Positions 34,041-40,766 of a DNA stretch of 64,000 bases are shown piece after piece. The position numbers and the translations under genes were made by a program. Position 1 is the first letter of the stretch, and each line of letters begins with the position of its first letter. The notes below the pieces were generated by a model. The model was given only the letters and a program-made list of their open reading frames with translations. It made no database searches and was not told where the DNA came from. Source of the DNA: JAIXWP01 sp965247015 (GTDB lineage: Bacteria; Bacteroidota; Bacteroidia; Flavobacteriales_D; Sanyastnellaceae); NCBI GenBank assembly GCA_965247015.1, contig CBDFGG010000004.1, positions 1,346,490 to 1,410,489 on the forward strand. The letters run 5' to 3'.

Positions 34041-34501
34041 TCGATCTTCCCAAACCGCCTGTCCACACTGAGCTCTATGAACTCAGTGACTTTTACTTTG
34101 TGGAAATTTTTGTAAAGGGGATTGAGAATAATGTTAGATTCGAGTCCTACAATGGTGGACGGAACTCGCAATGCAAAAAAGTGATGATCTTTTGCTAGCT
34201 TCGTGAAAACAGCTGTGGTTTCAGATGTATAGGGATAATGATTCCAATTTTCTGGCAATGTCGCTAATTCTTCGATTTTAGATTTATCAGGGAATTCAAT
34301 TTTAGCCACTAATATCTTATTGGGAAGATTAGCAATATTTTCGGAGTGAACGTAGTACTCGAGCAGGGCCAGTGAAATGTTTTCTGAACAATATACCGCC
34401 TTCGTTCCTTTTTCATTCCATCGACCTCCCACTAGTTCAGCTCCGATTCCGGATAGAGCGGTATCTTTGAATTTTACGTTTGTAATGCGATAGACAATCA
34501 T
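34037..34501 (-). CDS. RES domain toxin (NAD+-targeting)
   Basis: This 154-residue RES-family toxin has the family residues in place: R27 in GGRWNEKGTKAVYCSE, E48 in LALLEYYVH and S115 in RVPSTIVG. RES toxins degrade NAD+ (by phosphorolysis or hydrolysis) and stop growth until neutralised by an Xre-type antitoxin. The antitoxin gene lies directly upstream on the same strand, its TAA sharing one base with the toxin ATG (TAATG). Length and motifs are normal, so the module looks functional. Confidence 0.9.
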   Translation of the reverse strand: MIVYRITNVKFKDTALSGIGAELVGGRWNEKGTKAVYCSENISLALLEYYVHSENIANLPNKILVAKIEFPDKSKIEELATLPENWNHYPYTSETTAVFTKLAKDHHFFALRVPSTIVGLESNIILNPLYKNFHKVKVTEFIELSVDRRFGKID

Positions 34502-34992
34502 TAGCTATACACATTATGTTGTATACGAACGATCTCATTTTCTACCATCTGAAATCCAAAACTGCTATCAAGCATTTCAAAAGGAGGCCTATTTCCAAGT
34601 GCTCGTGAAGGTGTCTGTAGCCAGTTTTTGAAATCATCTTTTGAATCAAACACTTCATATCCCAGTCCATATAAGCCTGCTAGTTCATAAATACGTTCAG
34701 ATGTCTCTTTGCTATACACTTTCTTTTTTTGCATGCTACTTATAGATGCAGGAAGAATATTTTCAAATTCTTTTTCGGTGGAACCGATAAATGAAATTAG
34801 TGATTTCCAATCTGATTTTTTTACACCTGCGCGGATACGCCCTATCAACTCTAGCTTTACTGCCGGTGCCTCCTTCACATGCGCCACCACCCAAACTGGA
34901 GAGTATTTTGGCAGTCGTATTACTTTCACTTCCTTCTCCGCTACCACAGTAGTTTTTCGAACCACTTTCTTCGATTCTTTCAACTTTTTCAT
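34501..34992 (-). CDS. Xre/MbcA/ParS-type antitoxin partner of RES toxin
   Basis: This 163-residue antitoxin starts at 34992 (MKKLKESKKVVRK); the 32 open codons upstream run through a repeat element and are non-coding. The basic N-terminus precedes an Xre-like DNA-binding region (about 60-100). The C-terminal MbcA/ParS toxin-binding domain is SERIYELAGLYGLGYEVFDSKDDFKNWLQTPSRALGNRPPFEMLDSSFGFQMVENEIVRIQHNVYS, the standard W-L-x-x-P-x-x-x-L-G-x-x-P pattern. The pair is probably autoregulated through the AT-rich dyad at 35017-35030. Confidence 0.88.
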   Translation of the reverse strand: MKKLKESKKVVRKTTVVAEKEVKVIRLPKYSPVWVVAHVKEAPAVKLELIGRIRAGVKKSDWKSLISFIGSTEKEFENILPASISSMQKKKVYSKETSERIYELAGLYGLGYEVFDSKDDFKNWLQTPSRALGNRPPFEMLDSSFGFQMVENEIVRIQHNVYS

Positions 34993-35016
34993 GATTGTAA
35001 TTTTACGCTTAATAGA

Positions 35017-35030
35017 TTGTAAATATACAA
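35017..35030. promoter_or_regulatory. Dyad TTGTA-N4-TACAA upstream of the RES/Xre module
   Basis: A 14-bp perfect dyad 25 bp before the antitoxin start; a likely autoregulatory operator. Confidence 0.5.
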
Positions 35031-35036
35031 CATTGG

Positions 35037-35420
35037 TTTTTAGTTCTTGGTTCTTAGTTCTTAGTGAGGTCGCTCCACGGATTTGCACCGCCCCTTCGAC
35101 TCCGCATTTAATCTGCGCTACGCTAGATCAAATGCTCCGCTCAGGGAACGGGGGTGCTTCGCTCAGGAGGGAAAAAAACAAAAAATAAGCAGCGCATTGC
35201 GCTGCTTATTTTTTGTTTTTTTCCCATTGTTTATGCGCGTCTCGTTCCCTGAGCGGAGAGAGATTTTTTTGCTTTGCAAAAAAATCGAACGAAGTCGAAG
35301 GGTGATGCAAATCCGTGGCCCGCCCTCATCTAAGAACCAAGAACCATCCCTCGATATACTCGCTACGCGAGCACTCGGGAACCGCCCTCATCAAAGAACC
35401 AAGAACCAAGAACCAAGCTC
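35037..35420. repeat. REPIN-like foldback element A
   Basis: Outer TTCTTGG/TTCTTAG units (35037-35063); inverted core containing CCACGGATTTGCACC (about 35073-35095); inverted CGCTCAGGGAACG/CGTTCCCTGAGCG arms; central 27-bp hairpin (35169-35225). Then come the direct core GCAAATCCGTGG (about 35308-35325), CCTCATCTAAG and GAACCAA units, with an extra part to 35420. The two halves are inverted repeats of each other, so the element can fold nearly end to end. A second, related element (B) lies on the other side of map. There is no gene in this gap. Confidence 0.85.
35169..35225. terminator. Perfect 27-bp hairpin at the centre of element A
   Basis: GGG, then A and T runs, then AAGCAGCGC, a 3-nt loop ATT, and an exact complement. 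The poly-A/poly-T sides make it a strong bidirectional terminator. Confidence 0.8.
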
Positions 35421-35433
35421 ACTTTCGAATCTT

Positions 35434-36180
35434 CTACACAGTCAATATCACCGGCTTGTCGTCGGTGATCATGATGGTGTGTTCGTGCTGGGCCATGTAA
35501 CCACCTTTGTCTCCAACCATCGTCCAACCGTCGTTTGTAGTGATGGCGTAATTGCTGTGAGTACTTATAAATGTTTCGATCGCAACAACACTGTTTGTTT
35601 TGAATCGCTCGTAGTTAAACTTATCCCTGAAATTCGCAATCTCGGATGGCGCTTCATGTAAACTTCGACCAACACCATGTCCGGTTAAATTTTTAATCAC
35701 TTTGTATCCACGCTTCTTAGCTTCGGTTTCAATTAAATATCCGAGCTCGGAAATGCGCAATCCGCCGCGAATGCTATAGATCGCTTTGTTTAATATTTCG
35801 GTGGATGCGTCTACTAATTTTTGATGACCATGTTTGTCTTCTCCTAACACAAACGACGCTCCGTTGTCTGACCAAAAACCACCCAACTCTGCAGACACAT
35901 CAATATTGATTAAATCTCCTTCTTGCAGTATTTTTTTATCTGAAGGAATGCCATGACAAAATTCCTGATTGGTACTAATACATGTCCATCCCGGAAACTT
36001 GTAAGTCTTGTAAGGCGCGGAGTTCGCGCCGTATTCTTTTAAAATGCTCGCTCCATAAAGATCGAGTTCTTTGGTGCTCATACCTGGTTTTGCATAAGCA
36101 CACATTTCGCGCAAAGTGCCCGCCACCGCAGCACTCACTTTCTTCATTCCTTCTAGTTCCGATTCCGTAGTAATAGACAT
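35434..36180 (-). CDS. map: Type I methionine aminopeptidase
   Basis: This 248-residue enzyme removes the initiator Met from new proteins. All five metal ligands are visible: Asp in INIDVSAE, Asp in FWSDNGASF, His in TGHGVGRSLHEAP, Glu in VAIETFIS and Glu in QHEHTIMI. CISTNQEFCHGIPS carries the substrate-pocket His. The length is normal for type I without an extra N-terminal domain. The ATG at 36180 sits 4 nt after a TATCTTTG box, so the mRNA is predicted leaderless. The gene is enclosed by the two REPIN-like elements, each ending transcription on its own side, so it behaves as a single-gene unit. Confidence 0.95.
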   Translation of the reverse strand: MSITTESELEGMKKVSAAVAGTLREMCAYAKPGMSTKELDLYGASILKEYGANSAPYKTYKFPGWTCISTNQEFCHGIPSDKKILQEGDLINIDVSAELGGFWSDNGASFVLGEDKHGHQKLVDASTEILNKAIYSIRGGLRISELGYLIETEAKKRGYKVIKNLTGHGVGRSLHEAPSEIANFRDKFNYERFKTNSVVAIETFISTHSNYAITTNDGWTMVGDKGGYMAQHEHTIMITDDKPVILTV

Positions 36181-36184
36181 GGGG

Positions 36185-36192
36185 CAAAGATA
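36185..36192 (-). promoter_or_regulatory. TAnnTTTG promoter box of map, leaderless position
   Basis: TATCTTTG on the minus strand, then CCCC and the ATG. Confidence 0.7.
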
Positions 36193-36210
36193 GAGAGTTC
36201 GGGGAAAGGG

Positions 36211-36550
36211 GTTCTTTGTTCTTGGTTCTTGGTGAGGTCACTCCACGGATTTGCACCGCCCCCCTTCGACAAGCTCAGGACGGCGCTTCGACTTCGTTCG
36301 ATTTTTTTGCAAAGCAAAAAATCTCTCTCCACTCAGGGAACGGGGGTGCTTCTCTTAGGTGGGAAAAAATCAAAAAGCAGCGCACAACGTGCGCTGCTTT
36401 TTGATTTTTTCCCATTTCGTGAGCGAAGTGTTTCGTTCCCTGAGCGTAACGAGGCGATAGCCGAGTGCAGTCGAAGGGTGGTGCAAATCCGTGGCCCGCC
36501 CTCATCTAAGAACCAAGAACCAAGAACTATGAACCAAGAACTAAGAACGA
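36211..36550. repeat. REPIN-like foldback element B
   Basis: It has the same order as element A: TTCTTGG units, CCACGGATTTGCACC (about 36242-36259), a stretch with TTCGACAAGCTCAGG, inverted arms CTCAGGGAACG/CGTTCCCTGAGCG, and a central 25-bp hairpin (36361-36413). Then GCAAATCCGTGG (about 36484-36495), CCTCATCTAAG, and GAACCAA units to 36550. The hairpin sequence differs from that of A, but both hairpins pair perfectly. The right array encodes the end of the acyltransferase gene. No other gene is present in the gap. Confidence 0.85.
36361..36413. terminator. Perfect 25-bp hairpin at the centre of element B
   Basis: GGG, six A, TC, AAAAAGCAGCGCAC, loop AAC, exact complement with T-run and CCC. 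Likely a bidirectional terminator. Confidence 0.8.
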
Positions 36551-37683
36551 AGTACCCGTTTGTACGCCTTCTCCAACGGCTCGATGTAGTAAACCATCAC
36601 GAAGAAGAATGAGATGAATGCTAGGGCTCCTATGACGTCTTGAAGGGGTGTGAAATTTTGATGAAGAAGGTATGGTGAAAGGCCAATTCCGAAAAGCCCT
36701 TCGTAAAGCACAATGACATGCACAACGTAAATCGGAAAGGTGTTTTGCCCCATGCGGAGAAACAAGTTGTTTGACATCTTCACAAACTTGTTTACGTAAA
36801 TCAACAAGCCTAAAAATGCGAGAATAATCGCTAGTCCAAATATGGCGGGCTCATTGTTTAACCAAATAATACGATCGGTCCAGCCGCGCTGTATCGCCCA
36901 CTGGGAGCCTTCTTCAAGAACGAAGTGTGTATATTTAAGGAGTACAAATGCACTCAGTATAAAGATCAATCCAAACCACCAACGGAAGACATATCGCTCG
37001 TATGATCTAATCAAACACCCAATGACTCCACCGATCAAAGTGTAGCCTCCATATCGAATATAACTAAATTCTGACCACTGACCGTAGATCATGTTTTGAA
37101 TAAACTTTGGCGCGTGCTCTGGAATGAAAGCGGGCTGAGCTATCACGCCGTCGGCCACTAATTTTTGCTGTTCCAAAATGTGCAGCATCAAATAGTCATT
37201 CATGGTGAATACAATAATGGCTCCGATCAAATAGAACAACGCCAATGGCACTCTTTTCATCCACGACCACAATCCATAAATCAAAAGCAAAGTGAGTATT
37301 CCAAATCCAATCGATTGAAGTACGTGAAAGGCATAAAGCCAATGTAAGTCGTAAGGCTCGCCTCCCATCAGCGATTCAATGAGTATACGCACATTGAATT
37401 GAATCAAATAACCCCAAAATAATAATTGCAACACACGACGAAATCCTTTCTTTACTCGTGGGTTGGTGCGGAATGAAAGCGTTTTGTCTTTCGTAAGAAG
37501 ATAAGTAAAAATGATCCCCGAAACAGTGAAGAACAGCGGCGAGGTAAGTCCATGTACGACATGCCAAATCATATAGGCGGTGTAGTCATACGTTCTGTAT
37601 TCAGCGGCCAGCGCAGCTCCCGTGAAATGTCCCTCCAACATCATTATAATCGCAACCGATCGCGCTAGGTCTATAAATACCAA
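36541..37683 (-). CDS. Membrane acyltransferase (DUF1624/YeiB/HGSNAT-like)
   Basis: This integral membrane protein of about 380 residues has roughly 10 helices. The conserved opening RLVFIDLARSVAIIMMLEGHFTG (the R-x-x-x-x-D-x-x-R ... H pattern) and the following TSPLFFTVSGIIFTYLL are typical of heparan-alpha-glucosaminide acetyltransferase-like and DUF1624 proteins, which move acyl groups onto surface or envelope molecules. The start is uncertain: the frame is open to a GTG at 37851, but codons 14-34 of that extension translate a TGACAAR heptamer array, and a TATCTTTG box lies inside it at 37742-37749. A TTG at 37683 or a non-ATG start before it is more plausible. The last codons (VLRS stop) come from the GTTCTTAG heptamer array of element B. 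Confidence 0.75.
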   Translation of the reverse strand: MVFIDLARSVAIIMMLEGHFTGAALAAEYRTYDYTAYMIWHVVHGLTSPLFFTVSGIIFTYLLTKDKTLSFRTNPRVKKGFRRVLQLLFWGYLIQFNVRILIESLMGGEPYDLHWLYAFHVLQSIGFGILTLLLIYGLWSWMKRVPLALFYLIGAIIVFTMNDYLMLHILEQQKLVADGVIAQPAFIPEHAPKFIQNMIYGQWSEFSYIRYGGYTLIGGVIGCLIRSYERYVFRWWFGLIFILSAFVLLKYTHFVLEEGSQWAIQRGWTDRIIWLNNEPAIFGLAIILAFLGLLIYVNKFVKMSNNLFLRMGQNTFPIYVVHVIVLYEGLFGIGLSPYLLHQNFTPLQDVIGALAFISFFFVMVYYIEPLEKAYKRVLRS

Positions 37684-37741
37684 GCGAGGACGCGGTTCAC
37701 TATTTGATGCTATAGTACTAGACAGGAGATGTTTGTTTTTA

Positions 37742-37749
37742 CAAAGATA
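37742..37749 (-). promoter_or_regulatory. TAnnTTTG promoter box of acyltransferase
   Basis: TATCTTTG on the minus strand; transcription would begin near 37738, inside the long open frame, which argues against the GTG start at 37851. Confidence 0.55.
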
Positions 37750-37756
37750 GCAGTTC

Positions 37757-37812
37757 AATGACAAGTGACAAGATACAAACGACAAGTGACAAATGACAAG
37801 TGACAAATGACA
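37757..37812. repeat. TGACAAR heptamer array
   Basis: Alternating TGACAAG and TGACAAA units at a 7-bp period, upstream of the acyltransferase promoter box. Confidence 0.85.
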
Positions 37813-37923
37813 ATTGCTCTCGCGTTCCGCGACAGCATGCGGAGCATGCACTTTTGTAATAGCCCCTTATGAAATTAGGGGACAAACGAACAGTGAGGAA
37901 AAGGAATATTTAAGGGAGATAAA

Positions 37924-37949
37924 AAAAACCCGAACGTTTGTTCGGGTTT
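37924..37949. terminator. gdhA terminator built on the CCGAAYRNNYRTTCGG palindrome
   Basis: 11-bp arms AAAACCCGAAC and GTTCGGGTTTT with loop GTTT, with A/T runs on both sides. It contains a full copy of the palindrome at 37929-37944. Confidence 0.9.
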
Positions 37950-37969
37950 TGTATTTTGATTGATAATAA

Positions 37970-39247
37970 TCAAGGGAAGATACCGCGCTGCTTGTAAGCG
38001 ACGTCGATTCTGCTGATAGCCTCAACGTATGCTGCTGTTCTCCAATCGGTCTTGTAACGATCAGCACATGCAACAACTTGATTGAAAGACTTCACCATTT
38101 TAGCCTCAAGTTTTGTAATGACATCATTCATTTCCCAAAGCTCTCCTTGGCGGTTTTGTAACCACTCGAAATAGCTACCAATTACACCACCTGAGTTACA
38201 CAGGATGTCTGGAATAATATCAATTTTACGCTCGTTCAAAATCGCGTCACCGTTTACATCAACAGGACCGTTCGCTCCTTCTGCAACTAATGAAGCCTTG
38301 ATCTGACCTGCGTTTTCAGCAGTGATCTGGTTTCCTAGTGCTGCTGGAATTACGATGTCGCACTCTAAGCCAAAGAATGACTTAGGATCGATGGACTCGC
38401 ATCCAGCGAAATCACGAACACCATGGAAGTTTGGTGTAGCATAATCATTCAATGCTTCTGGATCAATTCCATTTGCATTGTAGATGGTGCCACTTGCATC
38501 TTGAACAGCGATAAGAATCGCTCCTTCTGCAGCCATGAAATGTGCAGCCCAGTAACCAACGTTACCGAATCCTTGCACGATGTATTTCATGCCTTTCAAT
38601 GACTTGTTGCGGTGCTTCGCCCATTGCTTGATAGTAGTAACAACGCCAAATCCAGTAGCGCGGTCACGACCTTCTAAACCACCTGATCCAACAGGCTTTC
38701 CAGTTACAACGTGCTTGTACATTGAACGCTCAGCCGTTGGCTTCGTTTGCATGTACGTGTCAGCAATCCACGCCATCATTTGCGCATTGGTGTTTACGTC
38801 TGGTGCTGGAATATCCAACTCCGGACCGATATTGTCACCAAGAGCGAATGTGAAACGACGTGTGATACGCTCCAATTCTGTTTGAGAATATTGCTTTGGA
38901 TCAATCTTGATTCCACCCTTACCACCGCCATAAGGCAATCCAGCAAGTGATGTCTTCCAAGTCATCCATGTAGCAAGTGCACGAGCTGCGTCGATATCCA
39001 CGGTAGGGTGGTAACGCAATCCGCCTTTGTAAGGACCTAGTGCATTGTTATGTTGCACACGGTATCCTGTAAAAACTTCGATTCTTCCATCGTCCATCTT
39101 CACAGGAAAGTTGACAAGAATTTCGTTGTTGGTGATAGAAAGAATTTTTCTAACTCCTTCGTCTAATCCCATCAAATCAGCGGCTTTGTCGAATTGATGT
39201 TTCACATTTTCGTACATCGTCATCGGCCGCATTTCTTTATTTTCCAT
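37970..39247 (-). CDS. gdhA: Glutamate dehydrogenase (Glu/Leu/Phe/Val dehydrogenase family)
   Basis: This 425-residue cytoplasmic enzyme interconverts glutamate and 2-oxoglutarate plus ammonia. The substrate-site Lys is in NALGPYKGGLRYHP and the second Lys in LPYGGGKGGIKIDP; DIPAPDVNTNAQMMAWIADTY is the catalytic-Asp region. The dinucleotide fold is at YIVQGFGNVGYWAAHF, with an Asp-Ala after the second strand (VQDASG), which favours NAD over NADP. LVAEGANGPV and CNSGGVIGSYFEWLQN are family blocks. Length and layout fit the NAD-type hexameric enzyme. It has its own terminator. The gap upstream (39248-39366) holds an AT-rich promoter region with no clear motif. Confidence 0.93.
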   Translation of the reverse strand: MENKEMRPMTMYENVKHQFDKAADLMGLDEGVRKILSITNNEILVNFPVKMDDGRIEVFTGYRVQHNNALGPYKGGLRYHPTVDIDAARALATWMTWKTSLAGLPYGGGKGGIKIDPKQYSQTELERITRRFTFALGDNIGPELDIPAPDVNTNAQMMAWIADTYMQTKPTAERSMYKHVVTGKPVGSGGLEGRDRATGFGVVTTIKQWAKHRNKSLKGMKYIVQGFGNVGYWAAHFMAAEGAILIAVQDASGTIYNANGIDPEALNDYATPNFHGVRDFAGCESIDPKSFFGLECDIVIPAALGNQITAENAGQIKASLVAEGANGPVDVNGDAILNERKIDIIPDILCNSGGVIGSYFEWLQNRQGELWEMNDVITKLEAKMVKSFNQVVACADRYKTDWRTAAYVEAISRIDVAYKQRGIFP

Positions 39248-39366
39248 CGGTTTGTAGGTAAAAAAAATGTAGTTTCAAAATGATCCTAAGATGCAGTTTT
39301 ATCTCAAAATCGGGGACAACGTTAAGAAAAATGTTGATACCCCAAACAAATCTATGCTTTTCGCAA

Positions 39367-39588
39367 TTAAGAAGGCTTTTTTAATAACGCTAGTGCGTTG
39401 ATTATCAATATCGCAGTGTTGGTGAGAATTATGGGAATAGAGAAATTTAACAAGATTCCATAGACCACAAACAGCATGCAGCCCACACTATTGATTAATC
39501 GCAGCTTCTTGATGTCTTTCATCAAAAAGGACACAAGAACAAACAATGAGGCTACATAGCCCACAATTTCCACAGGGGAGAATGACAT
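39367..39588 (-). CDS. YgjV-like small membrane protein
   Basis: This 73-residue protein has three hydrophobic helices (about 8-22, 32-47 and 52-68). The sequence VEIVGYVASLFVLVSFLMKDIKKLRLINSVGCMLFVVYGILL resembles the YgjV family of small inner-membrane proteins of unknown function. It is 20 bp downstream of the coiled-coil gene on the same strand and may share its transcript. Confidence 0.7.
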   Translation of the reverse strand: MSFSPVEIVGYVASLFVLVSFLMKDIKKLRLINSVGCMLFVVYGILLNFSIPIILTNTAILIINALALLKKPS

Positions 39589-39608
39589 AAATAAGTGTTT
39601 AGAAAGTA

Positions 39609-40712
39609 CTAGTTGAGGAGAACCATTCCGGCTTTCGCTTGCTTCAATTTTTCAAGTTCTAGCTTTGCGGTTTCTACTTGAAGATTTTCTTCTTTGATAT
39701 CTCCTTCGTTGACAGATATTTCTTTGTTCAACTGATCGATACTGTTGCGGTGAGATGTAATCTCTGCTTCTTTTTTCTCCAAGCTACTTTGTGTCTCAGA
39801 AAGCTTGCGTTCTGATTGAAGCATTCTATTTTCAGTGTCTGTGACCTTAGAGTTTTTTCCAATTAATTTCTCTTGAAGTTTTGAAATTTTTTCTCTGCGT
39901 TTCACCAAATCTTCTCTCGCCTTTTCTGTCTTCTTCTCCGAAAGCTCGCCTGTAGCAATCTTTTCATTGTACTCTAATTCTTTCTCGCGCAATTGGGTCT
40001 CCAGATTTTCAATCTCTTTTTTTGCTTGATCAGCTTCGCGCTTATCTAATTCTAATTTGCTATTCAAGCTGCTTTTATCAGCATTTATTTTTGAAATATT
40101 ACTGCGTAAATTACTGATGTCGCCTTGTAATTTATCTATAGATTTTTCATGTGATGCTTTGTCTTTTTTCAAACGCTCGCCTTGTTTGACGGCTTTCTCA
40201 GCATCTTTTATTTGTCGATCATAATTACGTTGTAACAATGTAATTCTTTCATCATATTCTCCAATATAAAATTGGTGAATGCCTTTTTCAATCATGGCCT
40301 TGGTCTTGTCCATAAGTCCAGTGCCATCCGCAGGAGTGGAATAATTCTGCTTTGTTTTTGAAAGCAATGTCATACGAATGAAATCGCCGTCTTTTTCAAT
40401 TTTGTAAAGTACACTAATGGTGTCTGCAGATAGAGCAGCGCTTAATACTGGCCCACACACATACATGCCGCCTTCTCTATGTCCTTCGAGAGAGTAGTTG
40501 TTCTTGATGAATTTTTTCCAAGATTTTGCAAAAGCATCATCTTCTCCAAAGATGAGCACTTGCCACGCATCACGCACTCCTTCGCCATGTAGAAGCGTAG
40601 CGCTCTCAATAGCGATATTCGGCGTTTTGAACAAGGCCTCAGTGATCTTGTCTGTTTGCGCACGTGTAAAGAGAGAGAAGAGGAGTAAAATAAATGCGAT
40701 CTGTTGTTTCAT
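39609..40712 (-). CDS. Secreted coiled-coil protein, unknown
   Basis: This 367-residue protein has a signal peptide (QQIAFILLLFSLFTRAQ). The mature N-terminal part (about 20-150; LFKTPNIAIESATLLHGEGVRDAWQVLIFGEDDAFAKSWKKFIKNNY) looks like a compact domain. Residues about 160-360 are a very long charged coiled coil (EKAVKQGERLKKDKASHEKSIDKLQG onward). There is no sorting domain, so it probably stays in the periplasm. The ATG at 40712 is 4 nt after a TACCTTTG box, divergent from rnr, whose box is 30 bp away. Confidence 0.8.
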   Translation of the reverse strand: MKQQIAFILLLFSLFTRAQTDKITEALFKTPNIAIESATLLHGEGVRDAWQVLIFGEDDAFAKSWKKFIKNNYSLEGHREGGMYVCGPVLSAALSADTISVLYKIEKDGDFIRMTLLSKTKQNYSTPADGTGLMDKTKAMIEKGIHQFYIGEYDERITLLQRNYDRQIKDAEKAVKQGERLKKDKASHEKSIDKLQGDISNLRSNISKINADKSSLNSKLELDKREADQAKKEIENLETQLREKELEYNEKIATGELSEKKTEKAREDLVKRREKISKLQEKLIGKNSKVTDTENRMLQSERKLSETQSSLEKKEAEITSHRNSIDQLNKEISVNEGDIKEENLQVETAKLELEKLKQAKAGMVLLN

Positions 40713-40716
40713 ACTA

Positions 40717-40762
40717 CAAAGGTAGTCATTCCATATTACTCTATTTGGATTGCGTATCTTTG
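40717..40762. promoter_or_regulatory. Divergent TAnnTTTG promoter pair
   Basis: TACCTTTG on the minus strand (40724-40717), then TAGT-ATG; TATCTTTG on the plus strand (40755-40762), then TAAC-ATG. Both boxes sit 4 nt from their start codons, so both mRNAs are predicted leaderless and the two polymerases must bind overlapping DNA. Confidence 0.75.
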
Positions 40763-40766
40763 TAAC

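Noticed and set aside
35083..35661. Plus-strand reading frames across element A and the map 3' end
   Set aside because: The translation is of repeat DNA and antisense to map; the hairpin and inverted arms explain the open frame.
36229..36612. Plus-strand reading frames in element B
   Set aside because: They are repeat-encoded, with no conserved domain and no promoter box.
37867..38076. Leftward frame over the gdhA terminator and 3' end
   Set aside because: It overlaps gdhA out of frame and includes the terminator stem.
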